Shown here: positions 7,948-17,989 of the stretch, piece after piece
Position numbering within the stretch: the first letter of the stretch is position 1
Layout of the letters: each line of letters starts with the position of its first letter
Assembly: GCA_945870425.1 (NCBI GenBank)
Contig: CAMBSD010000003.1
Span: forward strand, 1-64,000
Length of the DNA stretch: 64,000 bases
Source: Chitinophaga pinensis
GTDB taxonomy: Bacteria > Bacteroidota > Bacteroidia > UKL13-3
Direction: 5' to 3'
Program-made: the position numbers and the translations under genes
The notes under the pieces: generated by a model
Told to the model about the DNA's origin: nothing
The model's input: the letters and a program-made list of their open reading frames with translations, nothing else
Databases searched by the model: none

Positions 7948-8805
7948 ATGATATTAATAGCAGATAGCGGGTCAACCAAGACCGATTGGTGTTTGACCAA
8001 AGATGGATTACAGACTAATATTTTTCATACCATTGGATACAATCCATATTTTATAGATACGGAGGCCATTTATTACTCTTTATCCGAAAATCTTTTGAAG
8101 GATTTGGATAGCAAGTGTGTTTCAAAAATATATTTTTATGGTGCAGGCTGCTCTACAGCTGAGAAAAAAGACATAGTGAGAAAAGCCTTGGTGCGCTCTT
8201 TCCCTGATGCAACTGAAATACATGTAGAACATGATTTGTTGGCTTCAGCTCGCGCTTTATTGGGTGATGAAAAAGGGTTTGCCGCCATTTTAGGAACTGG
8301 TACTAACTCATGCTTATATGATGGCAATGATGTGAGTATGAATATTGATTCACTAGGTTATTTATTGGGTGATGAAGGAAGTGGAAGTTATATCGGAAAG
8401 AAAATAGTGCGTGATTTCATGCGTGGCAGGTTAGAACCTGAATTACAAGCTAGATTTAAAGAGCGTTTTCAAATTGAAGATAATGAGCAAATTTTTAATA
8501 CGCTTTATTCTACTCAGTTTCCAAATAGATACTTAGCAAGTTTCTGCAAATTTGCAGATGAGTATGTTCATCATCCGTATATCAAAAATAAAGTGCGTGA
8601 TGGATTCAGAGATTTCTTTAAAAACCTAGTAGGTAAATATCCAAACTATAAAGAATATACCTTCAACTGTGTTGGTTCTGTTGGTTATGTATTTAATGAA
8701 ATATTAGAAGAGGTAGCGCAAAGTTATGATATGAAAATTGGTCGTGTCATTAAATCTCCTCTTGATGATTTGGTTAAATACCATGTTGATAGGAATGTTA
8801 AATAG
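7948..8805 (+). CDS. BadF/BadG/BcrA/BcrD-type ATPase (NAGK-like kinase)
   Basis: A member of the actin-like ATPase superfamily. The phosphate-1 loop DSGSTKTDW is at residues 6-14, the phosphate-2 motif LGTGTNS near 115, and an adenosine motif GSVGYVF near 243. Bacteroidota members of 280-290 residues resemble N-acetylglucosamine kinase, using ATP to phosphorylate an amino sugar, possibly one recycled from peptidoglycan. The 285-residue length fits. The gene is alone and is followed at once by an ACCACCTAAG inverted-repeat element. Substrate is inference; benzoyl-CoA reductase activation is unlikely because no partner subunits are nearby. Confidence 0.85.
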   Translation: MILIADSGSTKTDWCLTKDGLQTNIFHTIGYNPYFIDTEAIYYSLSENLLKDLDSKCVSKIYFYGAGCSTAEKKDIVRKALVRSFPDATEIHVEHDLLASARALLGDEKGFAAILGTGTNSCLYDGNDVSMNIDSLGYLLGDEGSGSYIGKKIVRDFMRGRLEPELQARFKERFQIEDNEQIFNTLYSTQFPNRYLASFCKFADEYVHHPYIKNKVRDGFRDFFKNLVGKYPNYKEYTFNCVGSVGYVFNEILEEVAQSYDMKIGRVIKSPLDDLVKYHVDRNVK

Positions 8806-8810
8806 TTTTT

Positions 8811-8966
8811 AACCACCTAAGGCACCTCAGGAAACGTAAGTGTATTAGCACATAGTAATTTGAGAAAACCAAAGGAAATTTAGGTTTATGTCGAATGCTT
8901 ATCAGTTAAACACGACTTTTTTAACTATAAGGAAAACTAAGATGGGCTTAGGTGTCTTAGGTGGTT
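8811..8966. repeat. ACCACCTAAG element with terminal inverted repeats
   Basis: The left end AACCACCTAAGGCACCTCAG (8811-8830) and the right end CTTAGGTGTCTTAGGTGGTT (8947-8966) are inverted copies with two mismatches over 20 bases. The 116 bases between are AT-rich and non-coding. It belongs to the family at 3010-3368 and sits between two convergent genes. Confidence 0.8.
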
Positions 8967-8976
8967 GAATAATATT

Positions 8977-10065
8977 CTATTTGAAACTGATTTTGGTGCC
9001 TGGGAATGGCATGATAAACATATCTGACTCTGATTTGTAATTCCATTCCTTTGATTGTGCTTTTGATGCTTTTTTGAAGAAAGCATCATGCTGGGTGCTT
9101 GGAACTAATGTAGGCTCTCTAGTATAGTCTTTAAAGAAGTTTTCCCAGTGGGTTATGATTACTTTTTTAGGTTTTAACCTGGCAAGTTGGTAGCCTGGAT
9201 ATTCTTTCACATACTGATTGGAAGCGATGATCATAACAGCTACATCTACCTCCTTTTCTTTTAAAACAGCATCAGGTAAAATATCAGGACAAGGTTTTAT
9301 AGATGGTCCTTGCATAAGGATTCGAAAAACAGGTTTGTTATTTTCTATAATATCTACCAAAAATGCATATTCTTTGCCACCTTTCCATTGCATGGCATTG
9401 CTCTTAAAGTTGGTGGTGTCATATTGCTCAAAGGTATTTGTGTTAGATTCCCCTTTCATAAATTGCACACCAAGCACGTGAGGAGCATGTGAACTTCTTA
9501 ATGGTAAAACTCTAATATGTTCTGAAATATTTTGCCAAAGATTTTCATCATATGCAATGCTCTCACAGCCGGGAGATTGGTTTGTGATGAATCTGATTCG
9601 GTCTTTGAATTTTATTAATTCGTTTTGAACACTGCTATTGCAATGCAGCTTGATAGGGTTAATAAATTCATTGTGGTTGATTAAATAGGGTAAATCAAAA
9701 ACGTGATCATAGTGGCCATGACTGATGAAAATATCTTTCACTTTTTTTAAATTGAACCCAGCTTGCTCAATTCTTTCAAGACCTAAATGAATGGCTCTTT
9801 TGTCAAATTGTATGCTACCCATGCCTACTCTTTTTAACGCTTGGTAAGAGAAAAATGGGTCGAACATAACTTGCTCATTCTTGTACTTCATCATTACATT
9901 GTTGCAACCCAAATACAAGATATGAAGGGAGTCTTGAATATTTGATTTAATAGGGTAGCATACATTGCACTTATTGATTGCCACCCCATTTTTTAGGTAT
10001 TTAATGGGTGGTTTGGCAAGGCTATGGAGAGAGACTAATAAGAATAATATGAGTGTTTTTTTCAT
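8977..10065 (-). CDS. Exported metallo-beta-lactamase-fold hydrolase
   Basis: The 362-residue protein starts with a signal peptide (MKKTLILFLLVSLHSLA) when read from the ATG at 10065; an earlier in-frame ATG at 10092 would spoil it, so I chose 10065. The metal-binding HxHxDH motif reads HGHYDH at 116-121, and further candidate metal ligands come from the SSHAPH segment and a late THWENFF. The fold hydrolyses esters, phosphodiesters or lactones with one or two metal ions. The layout resembles the UlaG/NAPE-PLD-like group more than true beta-lactamases. Substrate unknown; location probably periplasm. Confidence 0.8.
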   Translation of the reverse strand: MKKTLILFLLVSLHSLAKPPIKYLKNGVAINKCNVCYPIKSNIQDSLHILYLGCNNVMMKYKNEQVMFDPFFSYQALKRVGMGSIQFDKRAIHLGLERIEQAGFNLKKVKDIFISHGHYDHVFDLPYLINHNEFINPIKLHCNSSVQNELIKFKDRIRFITNQSPGCESIAYDENLWQNISEHIRVLPLRSSHAPHVLGVQFMKGESNTNTFEQYDTTNFKSNAMQWKGGKEYAFLVDIIENNKPVFRILMQGPSIKPCPDILPDAVLKEKEVDVAVMIIASNQYVKEYPGYQLARLKPKKVIITHWENFFKDYTREPTLVPSTQHDAFFKKASKAQSKEWNYKSESDMFIMPFPGTKISFK

Positions 10066-10131
10066 AAGGATATAAAACAAAAAAGGCTTCACCCTTGCTT
10101 TATGGTATGGCGCCCTTTCAGGGCTGCATAG

Positions 10132-10674
10132 TTATTCAACACTTTTTATGGTTTCATCAATCATTTGTTGCACAGCTTCTTTGTCTTTTTGACTAAGGTT
10201 GGTGCGATTACTTGCAATCTCTTTAAGCTTTAGGTAAACGGCTTTTTTCTTTGCTTCTAAAGCTACGTGAGAAACATAATTACCATTGCCATCTCTTCTA
10301 AATGTTTTCTGGTCAATAACATTTATTTCAACAATAATTTGATTAAGTACTTCACGGGTTAATTGTTGGAAGCGTTGTTTAAAGTCGCCAATGTTTGATG
10401 CATCTTGTACATCGCCTTTATAGTTTTCAGCCACTTGTTTTATTTGTGTTTGAACAGATGATGCAAGCCTTTGTTTAGCGAGCAATAGGGCCTTGTCTTT
10501 GGCGGTTTCTAAATCACTGCTTTCACCACTACCTGTGGCCCTAAAAAATCTGTTATTGCCTTCATATTTGTTTCCGCTAAAAACCTCATTCACTTCTGTC
10601 ATTCCTGTTTGTTTGGTTTTGCAACTGCCTAAAATCAGCGCAAATACGCTCAATGCTATGATTACCTTTTTCAT
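10132..10674 (-). CDS. LPP20-like lipoprotein
   Basis: Read from the ATG at 10674 it is a 180-residue lipoprotein: a hydrophobic signal ending in the lipobox LGSC with the cysteine near residue 18. An upstream in-frame start at 10713 would bury the signal, so it was not chosen. The mature part has ATGSGES, then a long helix with AKDKALLLAKQRLASSVQTQI, the pattern of LPP20/FlgO-like domains. The C-terminal third is a charged helix. It is 47 bases downstream of the T9SS cargo gene, on the same strand. Function unknown; it probably sits on the inner face of the outer membrane. Confidence 0.75.
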   Translation of the reverse strand: MKKVIIALSVFALILGSCKTKQTGMTEVNEVFSGNKYEGNNRFFRATGSGESSDLETAKDKALLLAKQRLASSVQTQIKQVAENYKGDVQDASNIGDFKQRFQQLTREVLNQIIVEINVIDQKTFRRDGNGNYVSHVALEAKKKAVYLKLKEIASNRTNLSQKDKEAVQQMIDETIKSVE

Positions 10675-10721
10675 GATTATAAATTTTGTTCTATATCGAA
10701 AATTTTGTGCCAAGATTTAAT

Positions 10722-13454
10722 TTACTCTTTAATAAATTTTTTGCTGATAAGTTTTCCGTCAATATTTAGTTTAAGAATATAATAACCTTCTATTAATTCT
10801 TCAATGCTGATTTGCTTGTTCAGCGTTCCTTCTTTTATCAATTTACCACTCATGTTATAAATACTATAACTCGCTTGTCGAGTGCTTGCTTCCAATTTAA
10901 TATTTAAGACATCCTTTGAAGGGTTCGGATAAATAATGATTTCGCTTGCTGTCATTTTTTGGATGCTTGTTTGATCTTTTTCAGAATTAAGGAAAGCCGA
11001 GAATACACCTGCACCAAAAGTTGAAACTGCCATTAACCCATCGGTGGTTCTATGTTCCATCATGGTAACGATGTTATAACCTATCTTATCAGGTGCTTGT
11101 TTTACCCAAACCGTATTGTTTCCATTTAACGAATCAGTAGCAAATAGACCAGTGCTTGTACCAACATAATAATACATAGTATTTCCAATTGGCACTACTT
11201 TAAACCACCTGCATGAAGGACCATTACCTGATCCACTCGCATTCTCTTCAAGGTTACCAGCGATGGCTTGCCATGTTTTTCCAGCATTGCTCGAGTAAAA
11301 CAAACTAATGATACCATAATTGGTAAATACAGCATACAATTTTGAAGTATCTGTAGGGTGGGTAGCAATGCAATTGATATAACCATTAGGAAAGTTAGAG
11401 CCTCTTAATGTTTCAGGAAGGGGGTTGCCTGATGAGGCATTTCTTATTCTCCATAGTTTTCCTTTCTGTGTGCCATAAAACAAAATGTCATTACTCGCAC
11501 TTGTGATGGCTGTTATAGCATCTGCAGCGTCTCCAATATTGGTATTACTCATCTCGTCCCAGCCAATATCGGTGGCAGTGCTGTCTAAAACATCATTTAG
11601 TGGTATTTGTGTCACATCATTATTGCGCCATATTCTGTCTCCATTTGGAATATATAATCTTTTGAAATTGGCTATATCCGGTGTAAATGGGTTTATAAAT
11701 TCATATTTGCTTTTTAGGGCTTTTTTACAATCAATACGAGCTGATTTTATAGGCTTATAATTGGCATCTAATTGCAATCTGAAAACTCTACCTTCTTGAA
11801 TTGACATATAGTATTCACTTACATTTGGCCCTACGAAGCAATAAGAACCATCATAGCTTAATGGCATATTCCAATTATTACTGTTTTCAGGTCTTAGCAG
11901 GGTGCCATTGTCTTGTAGTCCACCAATCATGGTGAAGTTGGTGCTGGTTTTATCGATAGCAAGGGTATAAAATTGGGTGCTTAAATACGCATTGTTTAGG
12001 CTATTCCATACCACATCATTGTCTGTACAATTGTCTGTTCTTTGTATGCCACCATCATTGCTTGAAAGGGCTTTGTTTGGATTACTTGGGTAAAAAACAA
12101 TAGAATGTTGGTCGGGATGATGATTGGCATAGATTTTAAAATCAGGCAGGGTAGTACCTACCGCATACCCGCCTATCCAATGCGTTTGAGTTGTTGACTT
12201 ATATCCGTCATCTGAGCGATATAGGTTTGTGCCACCTAAAAAAACCACATCGGGATTATCAGGTTTTACTTGCACATCAAGGCAATAGCCACCTTGAGAA
12301 ATGAAATTTCCAAATGCACCACCTATTGCTGGAATATTGGCACTTCTATCTTCCCATTGCCCACCAGTTGAATTACCATCTCCGCTAATATAGGTGTATT
12401 TCCATAAACTATTCCACTCAACACCTCCATCAAAGCGAGTGGATTGTTTTCCGAAATTAGGTGTGTTTGCTGCAAAATAAACTTGGTTTTCATCACTAGG
12501 TGCAATACCAATAACGATACGACCTGTGCTTCCGGCCAGAAAGCTTGGGGTAATATTTGCCCAAGTAGTTCCATTGTCTTTTGAACGCCATATGCCAGGA
12601 TTGTTACCACCACCAGAAAGCGTTGCATATACTACACCACTGTTAGTCACAGCTACATCTGTCCATGCACTTGGTTGGGTAAGACCACCTCTGCGAATGG
12701 ACCAAGAAGCTCCTCCATTTAGGCTTCTGTATATACAACCATAATTAGCAACAAATAACACATCTATGCTATCAATGGCATTGTTTACAGCTAATTTGTG
12801 ATTAAAGTCGAATGCTAAATCGAAGGTTACATTATTTGAATTCGTATTTTTCAGACGAATCCAAGTTTTACCACCATCAATAGATTTTAATAGTCCATTG
12901 CCCGTGAAGTATTGACCTGGAACCGATCCTCCATAGTATTCACCTGTGCCTGCATACCAAATTTTTTCTTTGCCTTTTCGTTTATCTTGAGTGATGCAAG
13001 TAACATTTACGAATGAATCCATGCTGGTAACTTTTACCCAACTGGCACCCCCATTTTCACTGCGCCATATTCCACCACTTGTAGCACCTGCTATCAATAC
13101 ATTTTCATTGGTTTTATCAATAACAACGGCACGCGTGCGGCCACCAACATTATCAGGGCCTCTGCTTACCCAATAGCCCATGCGATTGGTTTTATTGAGA
13201 TCGCCTTCAACCGGCAGGGTAGAGGCAAATTTTATTTCTTTGTCACGAATGCGTTCTGGTATTTTGCCTGTTGCAGGGTCTGCTAACATTTTATTCAACC
13301 AAGCTTCCCTTTCAACAATGTCTTCCTCCATGCCCATGGCTTCTTCAGATTCATAAGCTTCATTCTCTTCATATCTCATTTGCTTTTCTGTAAGAAGAAA
13401 AGATGAGAAGCAAGCAAGAATGGCTAGGGTAAATGATATATTTTTAATTTTCAT
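10722..13454 (-). CDS. Secreted BNR/sortilin-repeat protein with T9SS sorting domain
   Basis: A 910-residue exported protein. An N-terminal signal peptide (about 1-22) is followed by an acidic linker and a beta-propeller built from Asp-box repeats such as SENGGASW, SIDGGKTW, SLNGGASW, SKDNGTTW and SNAGKTW. Residues 836-910 form a type A C-terminal sorting domain (IYPNPSKDVLNIK, then YSIYNMSGKLI and a final KKFIKE), which directs passage through the type IX secretion system and anchoring or release at the surface. Propellers of this type occur in sialidases and glycosidases, but I see no sialidase catalytic triad, so an enzymatic role cannot be claimed; adhesion or carbohydrate binding are alternatives. 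Confidence 0.88.
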   Translation of the reverse strand: MKIKNISFTLAILACFSSFLLTEKQMRYEENEAYESEEAMGMEEDIVEREAWLNKMLADPATGKIPERIRDKEIKFASTLPVEGDLNKTNRMGYWVSRGPDNVGGRTRAVVIDKTNENVLIAGATSGGIWRSENGGASWVKVTSMDSFVNVTCITQDKRKGKEKIWYAGTGEYYGGSVPGQYFTGNGLLKSIDGGKTWIRLKNTNSNNVTFDLAFDFNHKLAVNNAIDSIDVLFVANYGCIYRSLNGGASWSIRRGGLTQPSAWTDVAVTNSGVVYATLSGGGNNPGIWRSKDNGTTWANITPSFLAGSTGRIVIGIAPSDENQVYFAANTPNFGKQSTRFDGGVEWNSLWKYTYISGDGNSTGGQWEDRSANIPAIGGAFGNFISQGGYCLDVQVKPDNPDVVFLGGTNLYRSDDGYKSTTQTHWIGGYAVGTTLPDFKIYANHHPDQHSIVFYPSNPNKALSSNDGGIQRTDNCTDNDVVWNSLNNAYLSTQFYTLAIDKTSTNFTMIGGLQDNGTLLRPENSNNWNMPLSYDGSYCFVGPNVSEYYMSIQEGRVFRLQLDANYKPIKSARIDCKKALKSKYEFINPFTPDIANFKRLYIPNGDRIWRNNDVTQIPLNDVLDSTATDIGWDEMSNTNIGDAADAITAITSASNDILFYGTQKGKLWRIRNASSGNPLPETLRGSNFPNGYINCIATHPTDTSKLYAVFTNYGIISLFYSSNAGKTWQAIAGNLEENASGSGNGPSCRWFKVVPIGNTMYYYVGTSTGLFATDSLNGNNTVWVKQAPDKIGYNIVTMMEHRTTDGLMAVSTFGAGVFSAFLNSEKDQTSIQKMTASEIIIYPNPSKDVLNIKLEASTRQASYSIYNMSGKLIKEGTLNKQISIEELIEGYYILKLNIDGKLISKKFIKE

Positions 13455-13517
13455 AAATACAGATGTGTATAAATCTCAAACATACTTGATTATTTCATTT
13501 TAACAAAGGATAGATTC

Positions 13518-14282
13518 CTAAAGACTTAGGAAGGTAATTACCTTCTCATAAAATTCCTTAGGATTATCGGCATGAAGCCAATGACCAGCTTTGCTAATTT
13601 CGCTCAACTCGGCTTTAGGGAAAATACTTTGTATTTGCTCCCAATCTTCTGGCTTGATATATCTTGAGAGTTCGCCTTTGAGAAAAAGAACTGGGATATA
13701 AATAGGATTATTTGAACTTACTTCATTCGTTATTTCATTGTAATTGCGGTGCAATACATCTAGATTCATTTTCCATTGATAGGTCCCATTCTCAAGTCTT
13801 TCTAAGTTTTTTAATAGAAATTGTCTCGTTCCAAACTCGCTCACATGAGGTAGCATGGCTTCCTCTGCTTGTTTGCGGGTTTGTATTTTTGTCAAGTCAA
13901 TGGCATATAAGGCTTCAAATACATCATCATGACCTCTTCCATATTTTTTGGCAGCAATATCAGCAACAATTAATTTATTAACTGAGTTGGGATAGTTTAC
14001 TGCAAATTGCATGGCCACTTTCCCACCCATTGAGTGACCGATGATATGGGCCTTGCTAATATGTTGTTGCTGCATGAAGACAAACAAATCCTCCACCATT
14101 TCGGCAATGCTATGAGTGGCAGTATGAGGAGATTTCCCATGATTACGGGCATCGATAAGATATACTTCAAATGATTTAGCAAATTCATTGGCCAAACTTT
14201 GCCAATTATCTAATGAACCCATAAATCCATGTAATATGATTAGTGCATCTCCCGAACCTAGTTTCTTAAAGTTTAATTGCAT
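13518..14282 (-). CDS. Alpha/beta hydrolase (YbfF-like esterase)
   Basis: A 254-residue single-domain alpha/beta hydrolase with no signal peptide. The oxyanion motif HGFMGS lies near 18-23, the nucleophile elbow GHSMGG at 82-88 with Ser84 as nucleophile, and the catalytic histidine in KAGHWLHADNP near residue 236. The DARNHGKS segment at 44-51 is typical of the YbfF/acyl-CoA-type esterases. Substrate cannot be told. Its 5' end lies 57 bases from the divergent SIMPL gene. Confidence 0.85.
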   Translation of the reverse strand: MQLNFKKLGSGDALIILHGFMGSLDNWQSLANEFAKSFEVYLIDARNHGKSPHTATHSIAEMVEDLFVFMQQQHISKAHIIGHSMGGKVAMQFAVNYPNSVNKLIVADIAAKKYGRGHDDVFEALYAIDLTKIQTRKQAEEAMLPHVSEFGTRQFLLKNLERLENGTYQWKMNLDVLHRNYNEITNEVSSNNPIYIPVLFLKGELSRYIKPEDWEQIQSIFPKAELSEISKAGHWLHADNPKEFYEKVITFLSL

Positions 14283-14339
14283 GGCTCAAATATAATTACT
14301 GGCACAATATTCGTTACTGCAAAAAATAAATATACCAAT

Positions 14340-15035
14340 ATGAAAAGAATAATGTTCATCATGATGCTATGTGCATCTCAAATCTTGTGCGCACAAAGCC
14401 CTGAAAGCAAACAAAAATTTATTGAAGTGAGTGCATCTGCAGAAATGGAAGTGGTTCCTGATGAGGTATATGTATCTATGACCTTGCAAGAGTACAAAGA
14501 TGGTAGCACCAAAGTAATGATAGCAGAACTAGAAAAGGGTATGAGAGATGTATTGTCTGCCATGAAAATGGATGAGAAGTCGCTGAGCATTGAATCGTCT
14601 TACGGTTATCAATACCAAAGAAGGAAACATAAAGACAAAGATTTTTTTATGAGTAAAACCTATCAATTGAAAATGAGTGATCTTGGTAAATATGATGAAC
14701 TAATCGCCCGATTAGATGATAAAGGCATTAGCCAAGTTTATATTAGTAAAACATCACACAGTAAAGCCGAGGAGTTTAAGAAGACCTTGAAAATAAATGC
14801 AGTAAAAGCAGCTAAGGAAAAGGCCAAGTATTTGTTAGAAGCCATTAATGAACAATTGGGTGAAGTACTTGAAATACATGAAATAGATGCAGAAGTATAT
14901 TACCCAGTATATGCCAACAAAATGATGGGTATGGCACAAGATAATGTGAGCGCTTATAGCAGTAATGAGGTGCCCATTGAAATGAAAAAAATAAAGATGA
15001 GACAAAGTATCTCGGCAAAGTTTGCCATTAAATAA
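14340..15035 (+). CDS. Periplasmic SIMPL-domain protein
   Basis: Read from the ATG at 14340 the protein has 231 residues with a clear signal peptide (about 1-19, ending LCAQ). The rest is a SIMPL/DUF541 domain: the opening strand IEVSASAEMEVVPDEVYVS is the family signature. A long helix with AVKAAKEKAKYLLEAI follows, matching the oligomer-forming region of BP26-type proteins. These proteins form channel-like or ring oligomers of uncertain role in stress resistance. An in-frame ATG at 14277 exists but would precede the signal peptide by 21 polar residues, so it is rejected. Confidence 0.85.
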   Translation: MKRIMFIMMLCASQILCAQSPESKQKFIEVSASAEMEVVPDEVYVSMTLQEYKDGSTKVMIAELEKGMRDVLSAMKMDEKSLSIESSYGYQYQRRKHKDKDFFMSKTYQLKMSDLGKYDELIARLDDKGISQVYISKTSHSKAEEFKKTLKINAVKAAKEKAKYLLEAINEQLGEVLEIHEIDAEVYYPVYANKMMGMAQDNVSAYSSNEVPIEMKKIKMRQSISAKFAIK

Positions 15036-15098
15036 GAAAAAATAAAAGAGGAATTATTGAAAATAGTTCCCATTTTGTTAATCTCATTATTCTGCCCT

Positions 15099-17498
15099 CT
15101 AAACTTTCAAACTTACAATACTCACCGCATCGCCACCCAAATCGGCATGTTCACTTTCAATTTTTTCGACATGTTTGTTTTGCTTCAGGTAGTTATGTAC
15201 CAATTTTCTAAGAATACCATAGCCACGACCATGCACAATGCGCACTTGTTTCATGCCCAGTAAAAATGCGTCATCCATAAAAAATTCAAGTTCTTTCATT
15301 GCTTCCTCTCCACGTTTACCAATGATATTGAGTTCAGTACTAAAATTGCTCATTTTGGCATTTAAATCAACCCCTTGAGAAAATGTTTTAGTTCCTTTTT
15401 TGCTTGCATTTGGTTCGTCTACCACTTCCAATTTGTTGCTGTTTATGGTGGTTCTAATATCTCCAAAAGCCACAACCGCTTTGCTTTTATTTAATTCGAG
15501 CACTTGCCCGACAACATCTTGCCCATCTAAATTTACATAACTTCCAACCTCAAGAATGGCATTGCTCTTGATCTTGCTTTTTGTTTTTATAGCAATCTCT
15601 TTTTCTTCTTCGGCAACAAATTCTTTTAACTCTGTTATCTGTTTACGTATTTCAGTTCTTGCTTGTTTTTGAATATCGCTATCGGCTTGTTTTTCTTTGA
15701 TCTCACGAATGGTGGCTTCTATGGTGCTATTGGCTTCTGAAATAATTGCCAGGGCCTCCATTTTGGCTTGCTTAATCAATTGCTTGCGATTGGTTTCAAT
15801 TTCACTTTTAAGCTTCTCGTATTCTGCTAGTATTTTGTTCGTTTTCTCTTCCTTTTCGGTAAAGCGTTGCTTAATATCTAATGCATGTTTCTTTTCTTTT
15901 TCAAGTTCAATCAATATTTCATCCACACGTTTTTGCTTATCACCTACACGGCTTTTGGCATAATTCAAAATATGTGGGTTCAAGCCTGATTTGGTTGCTA
16001 ATTCAAATGCATAACTACTCCCAGGTTTGCCTTGTTCAAGGATATAGAGTGGTTGCAAATTATCATGGTCAAAAAGCATACAAGCATTCTCCAAACCCTT
16101 ATTGTTTGAAGCATAATTTTTAAGATTGCTATAGTGAGTGGTAACAATTCCAAAAGCATGTTTTTGTTTCAATTGGTTGAGTATGGCTTCGGCTAATGGT
16201 CCGCCAAATTGAGGGTCGGTGCCAGTGCCAAATTCATCCACCAAAAACAAAGTTTGTCCATTTGCAAAATCTGTAAAATACTTCATGTGCAACAAATGGG
16301 AACTATAGGTACTCAAATCGTTTTCAATACTTTGTTCATCGCCAATATCCACCATTAATTCTTTAAATACGCCCATTTCACTATGTTCCATACAGCTGAC
16401 TAAAAAGCCACATTGCAACATGTATTGCAACAATCCCACTGTTTTTAAACTTACGGATTTACCACCAGCATTTGGACCAGAGATGACCATGATATGTTTT
16501 TCTGGGCTCAACTCTATGTTTAAAGGGATGGTTTTAAGTCCAGCTTTGTCGTGGTTATATTTCAAAATAGGGTGGAAGGCATGGTACAATTTAACCACAG
16601 GATGTTTTGAAAGCATTGGCATATTACCATCCACCTCCAAAGCAAAAAGACCCTTAGCCCTAATGAAATCGTACAATCCCATGCGGTGCACATTCTTTTC
16701 TATATTTTCGACATCAGGTCTGATTTGAGAGGTAAGTTCAATCAAGATTTTTTCTCGTTCACGTTTATACGCAATCTGAAGCTCCCTGATTAAATTGTTC
16801 ATTTCAAACACCTCTGTTGGCTCTATATAGATGGTTTGACCGGTATTAGATTCATCATGAACAAAGCCTTGAATTTGTTTTTTATATTCGGCCAAAACAG
16901 GTAAAACCAAGCGTCCATCCCTTATGGTTATTCCTGAATCAGCTAACCAACCGCTATCATTTGCCTTTTCATAAATACGGTTAATAATACGCCTAACTTC
17001 TTTTTCTTTCTCGTTAAGTTTTGACGATATGCGGGCTAATTCAGGTGATGCATTGGGTCTAAGCTTGGCTTCAAGGTCAATGATTTTATCAATCTTTTTT
17101 ATGGTAATATCATTATAAACCAAGCCTTCTAATAAGCTTTCAAGATTAGGATATAACCCTGTTCTGTCCCTGAAATATTTAGTGATATTTAAAAAGGTGG
17201 CAAGTGTTTGCTTAAGCTGAAAAAACTCTTCTTCATTTAAAAAAGCGCCCTCAAGATTGGCCTTATTTAAGAATGGCAAAACATGATGGTAATTATCAGA
17301 AGGAAAAGGTTGGTCTGCTTGCAGAATGGCTTTAAATTCATTTACCTGAAGGAGTATTTTCTCCAACAAATCAAAGCGATTTACAAAACGTATTTTGTCA
17401 AGGTAAGATGCTCCAAGGTATGACAAGCATTTTTGTCTTACCAGTTCTTTTACCTGCGTAAACTCTAGTTTTTGTTCTATATTTTTTGGATAGGGCAT
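15099..17498 (-). CDS. mutS2: Endonuclease/ATPase MutS2
   Basis: This 799-residue MutS2-family ATPase has the core and lever helices of MutS but no mismatch-reading domain. Walker A is GPNAGGKS at 341-348 and Walker B LFLVDEFG at about 417-424, followed by GTGTDPQ. Around 500-640 lies a long coiled coil, and the C-terminal Smr nuclease domain (about 722-799) carries HGRGYG. MutS2 suppresses homologous recombination and, in other bacteria, rescues collided ribosomes. The length is normal. It is convergent with the SIMPL gene and likely monocistronic. Confidence 0.93.
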   Translation of the reverse strand: MPYPKNIEQKLEFTQVKELVRQKCLSYLGASYLDKIRFVNRFDLLEKILLQVNEFKAILQADQPFPSDNYHHVLPFLNKANLEGAFLNEEEFFQLKQTLATFLNITKYFRDRTGLYPNLESLLEGLVYNDITIKKIDKIIDLEAKLRPNASPELARISSKLNEKEKEVRRIINRIYEKANDSGWLADSGITIRDGRLVLPVLAEYKKQIQGFVHDESNTGQTIYIEPTEVFEMNNLIRELQIAYKREREKILIELTSQIRPDVENIEKNVHRMGLYDFIRAKGLFALEVDGNMPMLSKHPVVKLYHAFHPILKYNHDKAGLKTIPLNIELSPEKHIMVISGPNAGGKSVSLKTVGLLQYMLQCGFLVSCMEHSEMGVFKELMVDIGDEQSIENDLSTYSSHLLHMKYFTDFANGQTLFLVDEFGTGTDPQFGGPLAEAILNQLKQKHAFGIVTTHYSNLKNYASNNKGLENACMLFDHDNLQPLYILEQGKPGSSYAFELATKSGLNPHILNYAKSRVGDKQKRVDEILIELEKEKKHALDIKQRFTEKEEKTNKILAEYEKLKSEIETNRKQLIKQAKMEALAIISEANSTIEATIREIKEKQADSDIQKQARTEIRKQITELKEFVAEEEKEIAIKTKSKIKSNAILEVGSYVNLDGQDVVGQVLELNKSKAVVAFGDIRTTINSNKLEVVDEPNASKKGTKTFSQGVDLNAKMSNFSTELNIIGKRGEEAMKELEFFMDDAFLLGMKQVRIVHGRGYGILRKLVHNYLKQNKHVEKIESEHADLGGDAVSIVSLKV

Positions 17499-17584
17499 TT
17501 AAATATTTTTGTCAGAACACGATTTTCTTGATTATTTTGATGAACAAGATTCATATTCTATTTTTATGAAAGTCAATTATTCGC

Positions 17585-17989
17585 TTACCGAAAATCTGGT
17601 TTAACAAGTTTTTTATTATAAAGTCTTTTAAATTCAAGGCTCAAACCACCAAAATTAATTAGTAAACCATCACCAATGTTTTATGCTTCTAAATAATTTA
17701 TTGCTTGTGCTTTATGCACGTCTTCAATTTTTTCAACTGCTTTTAATTCTAACATTACACTATTTTCAACAAAGAAATCAACCCTTCGGGTTCCGATTTG
17801 TTCGTTTTGATAAAAAATGGGCATTGACATTTCTCTTTGATAAACTAAACCATTTAATTTCATTTCAATGGCTAGTGCTCTTTGATAAATTACTTCCTGA
17901 AAACCATTACCTAAAGTTGAATGAACTTTCATAGCACATCCTATTATCTTATGGGTTATTTGGTTAACATCATTTTCAATCCTGTCCAT
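17585..17989 (-). pseudogene. GxxExxY family gene split by one nonsense codon
   Basis: From the ATG at 17989 the frame reads a standard GxxExxY protein (helix with KIIGCAMKVHSTLGNGFQEVIY, then IGTRRVDFFVE and LELKAVEKI) up to NYLEA, where TAA occurs at 17683-17681. Reading straight on in the same frame gives NIGDGLLINFG, then SLEFKRL and a natural TAA at 17585, exactly the missing C-terminus of the family. A single base change (TAY to TAA) has therefore cut a 133-residue protein to 102. The fold is a PD-(D/E)xK-like nuclease domain of uncertain role. The truncated product loses its last strand. Confidence 0.85.
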
